From Thermoprotei archaeon ex4572_64 (GTDB lineage: Archaea > Thermoproteota > Thermoprotei > Thermoproteales > Thermocladiaceae), in contig NJDF01000006.1 of assembly GCA_002254895.1 (NCBI GenBank), forward strand, positions 1-7,903: a stretch of DNA of 7,903 nucleotides. The letters are read 5' to 3'. Below, piece by piece: positions 1 through 6,160 of the stretch. The position numbers and the translations under genes are program-made. Position 1 is the stretch's first letter. Every line of letters begins with the position of its first letter. The notes under the pieces were generated by a model. The model did not search any database. It was not told the origin of the DNA and saw only the letters and a list, made by a program, of their open reading frames with translations.

Positions 1-2
1 AA

Positions 3-314
3 AAGATTGGTACTAAAGTACCAATACCTATAGAAGTTCTTCCCATATCGTGGAGATGGGTAGCGAGTGAAATTAAGTCCAGATTTGGTGGTGATGTTAA
101 TCTTAGAGTTGGTATTAAGGGTAAGAGAGGCCCAATCATTACTGATAATGGTAACTACATTCTTGACTGGAAGTATCGCGGTCTTGATAATCCTGAAGAG
201 ATGGAGCATAACTTAAAGGTAATGCCTGGAGTTGTTGAGTCTGGAATTTTTAGTAACTCTAAAGTTCACAAGATAGTCATAGCTAGAAGTGACTCTACAA
301 TTACTGAACTTTAA
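3..314 (+). CDS. rpiA: Ribose-5-phosphate isomerase A, C-terminal part (5' end outside window)
   Basis: This is the last 103 codons of an RpiA-type isomerase, which interconverts ribose 5-phosphate and ribulose 5-phosphate in the cytoplasm. In archaea it feeds nucleotide synthesis. The frame is open from base 3 to a TAA at 312-314. Recognisable family segments are VPIPIEVLP near the start, the GPIITDNGNYILD block about residues 41-53 of the fragment, and MPGVVESGIF near residues 75-84. The usual protein is about 225-235 residues, so slightly more than half is missing to the left. The active-site Asp/Lys segments of the N-terminal half are therefore not visible. The next gene on the same strand has its own TATA box after a short gap, so read-through is not needed to express it. 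Identification rests on recalled motifs and is firm. Confidence 0.92.
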   Translation, partial: KIGTKVPIPIEVLPISWRWVASEIKSRFGGDVNLRVGIKGKRGPIITDNGNYILDWKYRGLDNPEEMEHNLKVMPGVVESGIFSNSKVHKIVIARSDSTITEL

Positions 315-344
315 CTTAGTATTACCTAGATATTTTGTACGCTT

Positions 345-354
345 CTTATTTAAG
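345..354 (+). promoter_or_regulatory. TATA box for the surface-protein gene
   Basis: CTTATTTAAG is a good archaeal TATA element. Its centre lies about 27 bases before the ATG at 377, which predicts a transcript starting at or next to that ATG, that is, a leaderless mRNA. This spacing is the reason the ATG at 377 is preferred to the TTG at 335, which lies upstream of the TATA box. Confidence 0.6.
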
Positions 355-376
355 CAATCATGACTCAATCATTATC

Positions 377-2401
377 ATGAACTTGAGAAGAGCCCTACTT
401 ATAAGTGCAGTTATAGTTGGAATTATGATCATTAGCGCAATTGCGTATACCTTAACAACAAGTACTGACAATACTGTTAAGAAAATTGTTTTACCGTACT
501 ACGCTAAGTTAAGTTATGTAGTAACTATTGAGAAGTCTAAATCATTAACGTTACCTCCTGGAAAGGAGTTCACTATTGAGATTCCACCACTACCTCCAAG
601 TAATTACAGGTTTGACTACATGATAATTAGTATTGAGAATCCCGTAATGACGCTTAATGTTAGATCTGCGTCTGAGATTTATCTTGAAAAGAGTAGAATG
701 GGTGCTATTGAGAAAATTTATGCTAAAGATAAGGTAGTAGTTACAAATATTGGTTCAAAACCTGTAAACACTAAACTCACTATTAAGTACGTATTTGTTA
801 AGAGTAGATATGTAGAGTTGAGAGAAGGTGAGAATGTTATTGAAGTTGAGATACCTGACTCTGAAGTTTTAAATCTAGGTCAGCAGAAAGTAATCTTTCA
901 CATTGATAATTACCTACCTTTCACTATAATCGATGTAAAGCTACCTAACGGTACATCACTAAGTAAGACTATTTCAAGTATTGAAAATTCAACACTAGGT
1001 ATTAAGATTGAACCTAAGAATTTAGAACTTAATTGTGATACATTACCTGCAGGTACTTACAAGATCATCATTGGTTATGGTGAGGAGTATATAATGCCTA
1101 GCGTCTTTCTAGTAAAGGGTACGCAGTTTCTAAATGCATCAGTATCGCCTCACGAGTCTTTAACGATAACAGGTACAGAGTTTGGTATTCCTAAAGATTG
1201 GAATCTTCTCAGCTACGTTGTTGCCATATACAGCATTCAACCACTAGTTATTGGTCAAGAACCTGAAAGTTTCACTATAGAAGCTTCAAGAATATTACCA
1301 GTAACTACATATAGAACCATAATTGAAGTTGCAGGAATAAGTTACATACTACCACCATTTATAAAGTTCGTACCTGCAATTGGTGTCTACATCATTTTTG
1401 ACAAGATCTTCAAGATTGTAAATTCACAGAAAGTACCTCTCGTAGTAACTTACATGCCCATAATTTATAAGAGTGTAGGTGTCTGGAGTAGAGACTATGT
1501 TGAAGTTTACGTTAAGGATAGCGATGTAGCTAGTGGATTATGGACTGCACTTGTTGCTCAATTACCTGAAAATGCACGTATTGTTAAGATAGTCACACCA
1601 AGTGGTGCTGTTTATAGTGGATGGACTAGCACTGAAGTCTTATGGGGTTCAGTACCTAGATTAATATCAATATCGCCTAACGGTCATGAAGCATATATTG
1701 CAGTATCTACATTAGATGTATCAGAGGTGGGTAAGTACAGAATTCACATTGAGTGGAAGCCCATAATCTTTAAGGTAATGACTAAGACAGGTAAGCCATT
1801 AAGTAACGTAACTTTAAAAGCATACGTTGGAGATGAATATGTAGGTACTTTCAAGACGAACAAGAATGGTATTGCTGAAGTTTACGTAACTAAACCATTA
1901 GAGAATAGTGAACTTGTAGTTCACGTGTATTATCAAAATGTTGAAGTCTATGAAGTGCATGTACGTACATTAACTACAAGACCAATAATTGTAGAGATAG
2001 GTACGTACAATGTGACGGTACTCTTCATGGGTGCTATGAATCAGGCAATACCTAATGCAAAAATTACACTCTTCAGAATTGGTTCAGGACCAACATATAC
2101 AGCAACAACTGATGATTCAGGTATGGCAATCTTCACAGATGTACTTGAAGGAACATATTTAGTGACTGCTGAATATAAGGGTCTAAAGTATAGTGATGCT
2201 GTGAAGATTAATACTAACAATGTCGTAACTATTAAGAGTGATATTCTTGCAGAGATTGGAGGCTTTGTATTAACAACACTACATGCCCTAATAGCTACTG
2301 CAGGTATTGGTGGTGGATTGACTGCAGCAGCACTAGCTTTCAAGTTCTTAAAGAAGGAAAGAAATAAGAGAAAGCCAGATTATGAAGTATTGACAATCTA
2401 G
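377..2401 (+). CDS. Large secreted or cell-surface protein with N- and C-terminal membrane segments
   Basis: A 674-residue protein of unknown function, predicted to lie mostly outside the cell. The N-terminus (MNLRR followed by a hydrophobic run at about residues 7-25) looks like a signal peptide or anchor. The C-terminus has a hydrophobic Gly/Ala-rich segment at about 628-658, then a basic tail of 16 residues, the usual arrangement of an outward-facing anchored protein. The body is beta-rich. Two tandem domains at about 463-532 and 544-623 carry the GxPLSNVxLxAY / IPNAKITLFR...DDSGMAIF...EGTYLVTAEY pattern of carboxypeptidase-regulatory-like Ig-type folds. Several N-x-S/T sites are present. 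The start could be extended to a TTG at 335, but a TATA box at 345-354 argues for ATG 377. It could be an S-layer-associated or adhesion protein; the sequence does not decide. Its stop overlaps that of the opposite-strand gene. Confidence 0.8.
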   Translation: MNLRRALLISAVIVGIMIISAIAYTLTTSTDNTVKKIVLPYYAKLSYVVTIEKSKSLTLPPGKEFTIEIPPLPPSNYRFDYMIISIENPVMTLNVRSASEIYLEKSRMGAIEKIYAKDKVVVTNIGSKPVNTKLTIKYVFVKSRYVELREGENVIEVEIPDSEVLNLGQQKVIFHIDNYLPFTIIDVKLPNGTSLSKTISSIENSTLGIKIEPKNLELNCDTLPAGTYKIIIGYGEEYIMPSVFLVKGTQFLNASVSPHESLTITGTEFGIPKDWNLLSYVVAIYSIQPLVIGQEPESFTIEASRILPVTTYRTIIEVAGISYILPPFIKFVPAIGVYIIFDKIFKIVNSQKVPLVVTYMPIIYKSVGVWSRDYVEVYVKDSDVASGLWTALVAQLPENARIVKIVTPSGAVYSGWTSTEVLWGSVPRLISISPNGHEAYIAVSTLDVSEVGKYRIHIEWKPIIFKVMTKTGKPLSNVTLKAYVGDEYVGTFKTNKNGIAEVYVTKPLENSELVVHVYYQNVEVYEVHVRTLTTRPIIVEIGTYNVTVLFMGAMNQAIPNAKITLFRIGSGPTYTATTDDSGMAIFTDVLEGTYLVTAEYKGLKYSDAVKINTNNVVTIKSDILAEIGGFVLTTLHALIATAGIGGGLTAAALAFKFLKKERNKRKPDYEVLTI

Positions 2402-2919
2402 CTTCTTCTATAAAACTCCATATATGCTCTTCTCATTAAGTGTATAAGCTTCTCGAAGAGAGCATGTCTAACATCTAGTGCTGAATGTAGATTTACAATT
2501 CTCTTATACTCTTTATCAATAGTTAAAAATTCCTTTCTTACTCTTTTCACTTCATCTCTACTACAAGCTCTCAACTTGTTGATAATGTTTTCAACTCTCC
2601 TAATCAACTTATCACACTCCTTCTCTAACCTCTTACTAACTAAATTTCTAAGAGCTCTATACTGTTCATCACTTAACTCAATTATAGAGTATGCTAGCTC
2701 AGCTCTCTCACGACTAGCTTCAATTCTTCTAATAATGTCATCTTTAATCTTTAATAAGCATCTCTCAACTTCACTTCTAGATTTCCATGAAATAACTACA
2801 TTATTAGCAATTTCGTAACCAATTTTCTCCAACTCATTACGTACTCTTCTATCAATGTGAATTTCCGCATTGAGTGAATACACATCATATATTATTAGGA
2901 CGTAGTTTGAATTTCTCAT
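2398..2919 (-). CDS. Unknown helical protein, 173 residues
   Basis: I do not recognise the family. The first 12 residues or so form a hydrophobic strand (NYVLIIYDVYS). The rest is strongly charged, rich in Arg, Lys and Glu, and predicted by eye to be almost all helix, with possible coiled-coil character from about residue 50 to 130. No signal peptide, membrane segment or metal motif is visible, so it is probably cytoplasmic. The ATG start at 2917-2919 overlaps the TGA of the upstream gene as ATGA, which implies translational coupling and a shared mRNA. The stop TAG shares three bases with the stop of the surface-protein gene coming the other way (CTAG at 2398-2401). The reading frame is intact and its codon use resembles the neighbours, so it is very likely a real gene. 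Confidence 0.75.
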   Translation of the reverse strand: MRNSNYVLIIYDVYSLNAEIHIDRRVRNELEKIGYEIANNVVISWKSRSEVERCLLKIKDDIIRRIEASRERAELAYSIIELSDEQYRALRNLVSKRLEKECDKLIRRVENIINKLRACSRDEVKRVRKEFLTIDKEYKRIVNLHSALDVRHALFEKLIHLMRRAYMEFYRRS

Positions 2920-3323
2920 TGAGATTCACATTTCTTAACGTAATTCACGATCTTATAAAGCCACTTAGGTGAGTATCTGCTCAGTACATCTATGATGATT
3001 TCTCTCAGTTTCTCAATGTCTAGCTTAACTGTGTAAATTCTAACTGATATTAATTCTCTTTTCTCAGGATTTTCATAACCAATAAGTTCAATAGTCATAT
3101 TGTTTAACTTATCAAAGTGATATATAAGTTTATGACTTCCTAAAGATACTTCCTTATCTACCTGATAACTCCAAGAATCAACTACATCAATAGATATTAA
3201 ACACTTATCATTCAAGTACATGACCTTACCTAAAGGTAACTTCTCAATTTTTAACTCAATGAAGAGTCCTCTATCTTCACTAATCAATTTACTAACTATC
3301 AATTCTCTATACTCCTGATTCAT
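2916..3323 (-). CDS. Unknown protein, about 135 residues
   Basis: I do not recognise this protein. With the ATG at 3321-3323 it starts MNQEYRELIVSKL and has 135 residues. It alternates beta-like stretches (IELKIEKLPLG, CLISIDVVDS, MTIELIGYE, LISVRIYTVKLD) with a C-terminal helix (IEKLREIIIDVLSRYSP) and no obvious catalytic motif. The open frame continues upstream to a GTG at 3374, which would add 17 residues. I reject that start because a TATA-like element (CTTTATAAC on this strand, about 3349-3357) lies 29 bases before the ATG at 3323, so the longer version would start upstream of the likely promoter. The gene overlaps the next one by ATGA and the two should be made together. It runs head to head with the M29 peptidase gene. 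Confidence 0.72.
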   Translation of the reverse strand: MNQEYRELIVSKLISEDRGLFIELKIEKLPLGKVMYLNDKCLISIDVVDSWSYQVDKEVSLGSHKLIYHFDKLNNMTIELIGYENPEKRELISVRIYTVKLDIEKLREIIIDVLSRYSPKWLYKIVNYVKKCESQ

Positions 3324-3347
3324 TAATTTTAAATTAATGATGTAAAA

Positions 3348-3357
3348 GTTATAAAGG
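3348..3357. promoter_or_regulatory. TATA region that could serve both divergent genes
   Basis: GTTATAAAGG contains a near-symmetric TTATAA core. It is about 25 bases before the plus-strand ATG at 3377 and about 29 bases before the minus-strand ATG at 3323, both suited to leaderless or near-leaderless transcripts. On the plus side it is preceded by an A-rich BRE-like stretch (GTAAAAG). No other equally good TATA is seen in the 53-base gap. Whether the same bases really serve both directions is inference. Confidence 0.5.
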
Positions 3358-3376
3358 TATGTAGATAATCTCACTT

Positions 3377-4489
3377 ATGTTTGAAGAATATGTCCCTAAA
3401 TTTGCAAAATTACTTATCGACTACTGTATTGAAGCTAAATCTGGTGATGAAGTGTTAATTACTTCAACTCTCGAAGCTAAATTATTAATTAAGCATTTAA
3501 TTAAGGAACTCGTACTGAAAGATGCGTATCCACTAGTTAATCTTCTTGATGAGGAGTTAATCGAGACGTTCTATGAATATGCAGGTGATAGTGTTCTTAA
3601 ACACTTATCAAAAATTGACTATGACTATGCTGAAGTACCTAATGCAAGTATTAGAGTAATCTCATCAACACACACAAAATACCTAGCAAGTATTGATAGT
3701 GAGAAAATTCGTAAAAGACAAGCAGCTTTAAAACCTTTAACAGAAATCTTCAACAAACGTGATGAGGAGGGTTCACTAAGATGGTGCGTAACTATCTACC
3801 CCACAAAAGCACTTGCACAGCAGGCAGAAATGAGTCTTAAACATTATGAAGAATTCATTATAAAGGCATGCATGCTTGATAAGGAAGATCCAGTAAAAGG
3901 ATGGTTAAACTTTAGTAAAGAATTGTATAGAGTATGTGATGAACTATCAAGACGTACAGAGTTTAGAATAGTGCATCCTGACGGTACGGATTTAAGAGTT
4001 GTAGTTGACAAGTCTAGAAAATGGATTGTAGATGATGGTAAGAACAATATGCCAGGCGGTGAAATCTTCACAGCACCTGTAGAGGAGAGTATTGAAGGCA
4101 CTATAGTGTTTTCAGGAATTCAAAACTTTAGAGGAATGTTTGATATTGAAAACATCAAGCTCAGAGTCAAGAATGGTGTGATAGTTGACGCTAAGGCAGA
4201 GAAAGGTCAAGAATTTCTTGAGAAGATAGTAAATACTGATGAAGGTTCAAGAAGATTTGGTGAACTCGGTATTGGATTTAATTATGGAATAACAAGAATA
4301 ACAAGACAAGTACTGCTTGATGAAAAGATAGGTGGAACTATACATTTAGCTATAGGTATGGCTTATAGAAGATGTGGTGGTAAAAATGAATCATCAATAC
4401 ATTGGGACTTAATTAAGGATATGAGAAGTGGTGGTAAAATATATGCTGATGGAGAGCTAATTTACGAGAATGGCAAATTCACAATCTAA
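3377..4489 (+). CDS. M29-family metallo-aminopeptidase
   Basis: A 370-residue cytoplasmic aminopeptidase of MEROPS family M29 (aminopeptidase T/AmpS type), which removes N-terminal residues from peptides using two metal ions. The C-terminal half carries the full family signature. It has NMPGGEIFTAPVE at 224-236 with ligand E229, GELGIGFNYGI at 295-305 with E296, and IGGTIHLAIGMAY at 318-330 with H323 and the conserved Tyr330. SSIHWDLIKDMR at 339-350 has H342 and D344. The N-terminal half is the more variable domain. Bacterial members are about 408-413 residues; archaeal ones near 370 are common. The ATG is placed about 25 bases after a TATA box, with no Shine-Dalgarno sequence, as expected for a leaderless message. 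The stop TAA overlaps the opposite-strand stop at 4486-4488. The role is probably peptide turnover; neighbours give no pathway hint. Confidence 0.93.
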   Translation: MFEEYVPKFAKLLIDYCIEAKSGDEVLITSTLEAKLLIKHLIKELVLKDAYPLVNLLDEELIETFYEYAGDSVLKHLSKIDYDYAEVPNASIRVISSTHTKYLASIDSEKIRKRQAALKPLTEIFNKRDEEGSLRWCVTIYPTKALAQQAEMSLKHYEEFIIKACMLDKEDPVKGWLNFSKELYRVCDELSRRTEFRIVHPDGTDLRVVVDKSRKWIVDDGKNNMPGGEIFTAPVEESIEGTIVFSGIQNFRGMFDIENIKLRVKNGVIVDAKAEKGQEFLEKIVNTDEGSRRFGELGIGFNYGITRITRQVLLDEKIGGTIHLAIGMAYRRCGGKNESSIHWDLIKDMRSGGKIYADGELIYENGKFTI

Positions 4490-4788
4490 TAGAAAGGCAT
4501 GTAAACTCTACATAGGTTAGGGTTAAGACCAAGTCTACACCTGCACTTACCAGGAACTAGATCTTCAATAATGATCATTGAGAATTTACATTTAGAGCAA
4601 GGAATCTGTGCTTCAAGATTTCTCAAAATCTCATTAACAAGCTCATCAAAGCTCATGGATAATATCTTTCTAGCTCTAAATGTGAGATCTCTATCACTAT
4701 CATTACGATTCAAGACCTCTCTAGCATGGTCTCTATACGTTAGTGCCAATTTAATAATGTCAATATCAGACCATGCGATTGCGATCAT
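4486..4788 (-). CDS. Small Cys-rich protein, possible zinc ribbon, 100 residues
   Basis: An unrecognised protein with a helical N-terminal half and a C-terminal half with paired cysteines. These are IPCSKC (C64, C67), GKCRCRLG (C82, C84) and LCRVY (C93), which could hold one zinc ion. No signal or membrane segment is visible. The ATG at 4788 is preceded by GGTGAT, which looks like a Shine-Dalgarno sequence. However, that ATG and the upstream bases lie inside a box C/D sRNA (box C 4808-4814, box D 4766-4769), so the apparent ribosome site may be only guide and box sequence. A TTG at 4747-4749 is the first in-frame alternative start downstream of the sRNA and would give 87 residues. The stop TAG overlaps the stop of the M29 gene on the other strand. 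The gene lies 68 bases downstream of another Cys-pair protein gene in the same direction. Confidence 0.62.
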   Translation of the reverse strand: MIAIAWSDIDIIKLALTYRDHAREVLNRNDSDRDLTFRARKILSMSFDELVNEILRNLEAQIPCSKCKFSMIIIEDLVPGKCRCRLGLNPNLCRVYMPFY

Positions 4789-4818
4789 GAATCACCCGGT
4801 TGATCCTTCATCACTAAC
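4760..4818 (-). ncRNA. Box C/D guide sRNA with both guides against the 5' end of 16S rRNA
   Basis: On the minus strand the order is box C GTGATGA (4808-4814), a 12-base guide (4796-4807), degenerate D' GTGA (4792-4795), degenerate C' ATGATCG (4782-4788), a guide (4770-4781), and box D CTGA (4766-4769). The box C to box D span is 49 bases, normal for archaea. The first guide is exactly complementary to CCGGUUGAUCCU, the near-universal start of archaeal 16S rRNA (the 21F primer site). The second is complementary to CCAUGCGA, found near position 50 of many archaeal 16S rRNAs. By the box-plus-five rule the methylated bases would be the U of CCGGU (U8 in Sulfolobus numbering) and the U of CCAUG (U52). 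As I recall, U52 is the reported target of Sulfolobus sR1. A TATA box at 4839-4846 sits about 26 bases before the expected 5' end. The ends given are estimates. Confidence 0.82.
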
Positions 4819-4838
4819 TCATTATGATTAGTTACCTA

Positions 4839-4846
4839 CTTAAACT
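4839..4846 (-). promoter_or_regulatory. TATA box of the 16S-guide sRNA
   Basis: AGTTTAAG on the minus strand, preceded by a purine-rich GATA stretch, centres on about 4842.5. A start 25-26 bases downstream falls at about 4817, three bases before box C of the sRNA, which is the usual 5' margin for archaeal C/D RNAs. It lies just downstream of the stop of the preceding gene, so the sRNA need not depend on operon read-through. Confidence 0.6.
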
Positions 4847-4856
4847 TATCTTCACA

Positions 4857-5162
4857 TTAATAACCACTACATGTACTTACTATTACTTGTGAAAGCTTCT
4901 TGACATTGTTTATAGTACACTTTACGCATAGTATTAACTTTACACGATCTCCATCTATACTTAACGTACCTATATTTACAGGACTTACACGACTATTGCA
5001 GTACTGACATGATAATTCACTATTTTTCAGAAGTTTATTGTGAACTTTACTTAACATCTTTAATGCTTTTTCATCACTTAACAACTGTACTTTCCCATTC
5101 TTCTCAATCATGGCGTAGGCGTACGTACCTACATGGACTATAGTTACTTTCACTCTACTCAC
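4857..5162 (-). CDS. Small Cys-pair protein, probable zinc ribbon, 101 residues
   Basis: I do not recognise the family. The N-terminal strand region (VKVTIVHVGTYAYAMIEKNGKVQLL) is followed by a helix at about residues 30-48. A zinc-ribbon-like pair of knuckles comes next: CQYC (C52, C55) and CVKC (C79, C82), 23 residues apart, with a further C98. This spacing is typical of one structural zinc site. No signal peptide or membrane segment is seen. The start chosen is a GTG at 5160-5162; a second GTG three codons on (AGA GTG AAA) is possible. The gene begins 14 bases after the stop of the 305-residue gene, so the two are almost certainly on one transcript. The following gene in the same direction also encodes a small Cys-pair protein, which may reflect a shared RNA- or protein-binding role, but that is inference. 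Confidence 0.75.
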   Translation of the reverse strand: MSRVKVTIVHVGTYAYAMIEKNGKVQLLSDEKALKMLSKVHNKLLKNSELSCQYCNSRVSPVNIGTLSIDGDRVKLILCVKCTINNVKKLSQVIVSTCSGY

Positions 5163-5176
5163 TCTCTCACAATTCT

Positions 5177-6094
5177 CTACATTCTTGAAAAGTTTAATAA
5201 GTTACTTTCACTTTCACTCAAGCACTTACCTATAATTATATCAATATTGGCATCTATACATTCAATTACGTGAACTCTCCTTCTTCTTAAATAATTCATA
5301 ATACATTCAATTTCCCTCTCCTTCAAAGTTTTAGGCAAGTTAAGTATTGGTACTTCTCTTAAGAGCTCACTACACGGATGGTAACTGCTTGTACTTACAG
5401 GAACTATAACTTTATCATAATTTCTAATTGATGATCTTAACTTAACTCCATAATTGTAGTATGATGTGAAGACTGGATCTCCTACCTCAAAGTTATCAAT
5501 AAGTGATTGTGATGTAGGTGTGTATGGTATTAATCCATTACTACTCCAATCAATAACAACTAAATTCCTCTTAGCTCTCTGAATTAGAATCACAACTTCA
5601 AGATTAAACTTTCTACCCCTTCCATACTCAACCAATACTTCTCTTCTCAGTAATACTCCAGGCATGGTTATAGGTTTCTGTCTATAGCCATTAATGACTA
5701 GTTGTGGATTTTCATAAATAATTACTAAGTCAAGATCTAGAACGTTCATGTCAAGTATGGTCTTCATGTATATGTTTAAGAGTGATAAGTCTTCAAAGTG
5801 AAAATCATGTTTACTGAATATCTTAATTAAGTCTCTTCTAAACTTGTCAATACTTACAATATTCTTCTCTAAACCATGTGTAAGAGATACTAACTCTTCA
5901 ATTAATACTTTATTACCTGTTAATCTAGACCAAGTCTCAAGTAAAAGCTTTCTCAATTTATCACGTTCTTCAGAATTTACATCAATTATTACTAATGTAA
6001 TTGAGAGTGCAGGTTTTTTGTGAAAAATTTCCTCTAACTTCTCGATACTCTCAACATATCCTCTATATAGTGCGTGATCTATGTATGCTAACAT
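5177..6094 (-). CDS. Unknown protein, 305 residues
   Basis: An intact frame from ATG 6092-6094 to a TAG at 5177-5179, not recognised as any family. It looks cytoplasmic: no signal peptide or membrane span, with alternating helix and strand through its length. Beta-like stretches include LSITLVIIDVN (about 31-41), LDLDLVIIYE (about 119-128), FNLEVVILIQ and NLVVIDWSS in the middle, and YDKVIVPVSTSSYHP and VHVIECIDANIDIIIG near the C-terminus. Charged helices lie between these, giving an alpha/beta appearance. I see no P-loop, metal cluster or known catalytic motif. A likely TATA box lies about 28 bases before the ATG, and the gene is the first of a three-gene minus-strand run. It is divergent from the dephospho-CoA kinase gene with only 66 bases between starts, so shared control is possible but not shown. 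Confidence 0.75.
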   Translation of the reverse strand: MLAYIDHALYRGYVESIEKLEEIFHKKPALSITLVIIDVNSEERDKLRKLLLETWSRLTGNKVLIEELVSLTHGLEKNIVSIDKFRRDLIKIFSKHDFHFEDLSLLNIYMKTILDMNVLDLDLVIIYENPQLVINGYRQKPITMPGVLLRREVLVEYGRGRKFNLEVVILIQRAKRNLVVIDWSSNGLIPYTPTSQSLIDNFEVGDPVFTSYYNYGVKLRSSIRNYDKVIVPVSTSSYHPCSELLREVPILNLPKTLKEREIECIMNYLRRRRVHVIECIDANIDIIIGKCLSESESNLLNFSRM

Positions 6095-6118
6095 TTATTT
6101 TCTTCAAGTAAATTATGA

Positions 6119-6126
6119 TAATATAG
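6119..6126 (-). promoter_or_regulatory. Probable TATA box of the three-gene minus-strand run
   Basis: CTATATTA on the minus strand centres about 28 bases before the ATG at 6094, consistent with a leaderless message. It abuts the plus-strand TATA box of the kinase gene, so the two promoters sit back to back within about 16 bases. The neighbouring TTTAAA (6127-6132) is an alternative for the minus strand at a slightly longer spacing. Confidence 0.4.
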
Positions 6127-6134
6127 TTTAAATA
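6126..6134 (+). promoter_or_regulatory. TATA box of the dephospho-CoA kinase gene
   Basis: GTTTAAATA is a strong archaeal TATA sequence. Its centre is about 30 bases before the ATG at 6161, so the message would be leaderless or have a leader of a few bases. No Shine-Dalgarno sequence precedes the ATG. Confidence 0.6.
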
Positions 6135-6160
6135 GTCTAGTACTGCTAATTCTTCACGTA

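Noticed and set aside
335..376. TTG start giving a 688-residue surface protein
   Set aside because: A good TATA box lies at 345-354, downstream of that TTG, and the hydrophobic signal segment begins right after the ATG at 377.
2041..2343. Open frames on the opposite strand of the surface-protein, M29 and lysK genes
   Set aside because: They are antisense to strongly supported genes, have no promoter or start signal and show no recognisable protein features.
2398..2919. Possible Cas2-like protein because the N-terminus reads NYVLIIYDVYS
   Set aside because: Only the first strand resembles Cas2; the rest is a long charged helical protein of the wrong length, and no CRISPR repeats or cas genes are nearby.
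3324..3374. GTG start at 3374 for the minus-strand 152-residue frame
   Set aside because: It would place the start upstream of the only likely promoter; the ATG at 3323 has the expected TATA spacing.
4796..4807. A displaced fragment of 16S rRNA (CCGGTTGATCCT)
   Set aside because: The match is 12 bases and ends exactly at the guide boundaries of a C/D RNA on the other strand, so it is explained as a guide.
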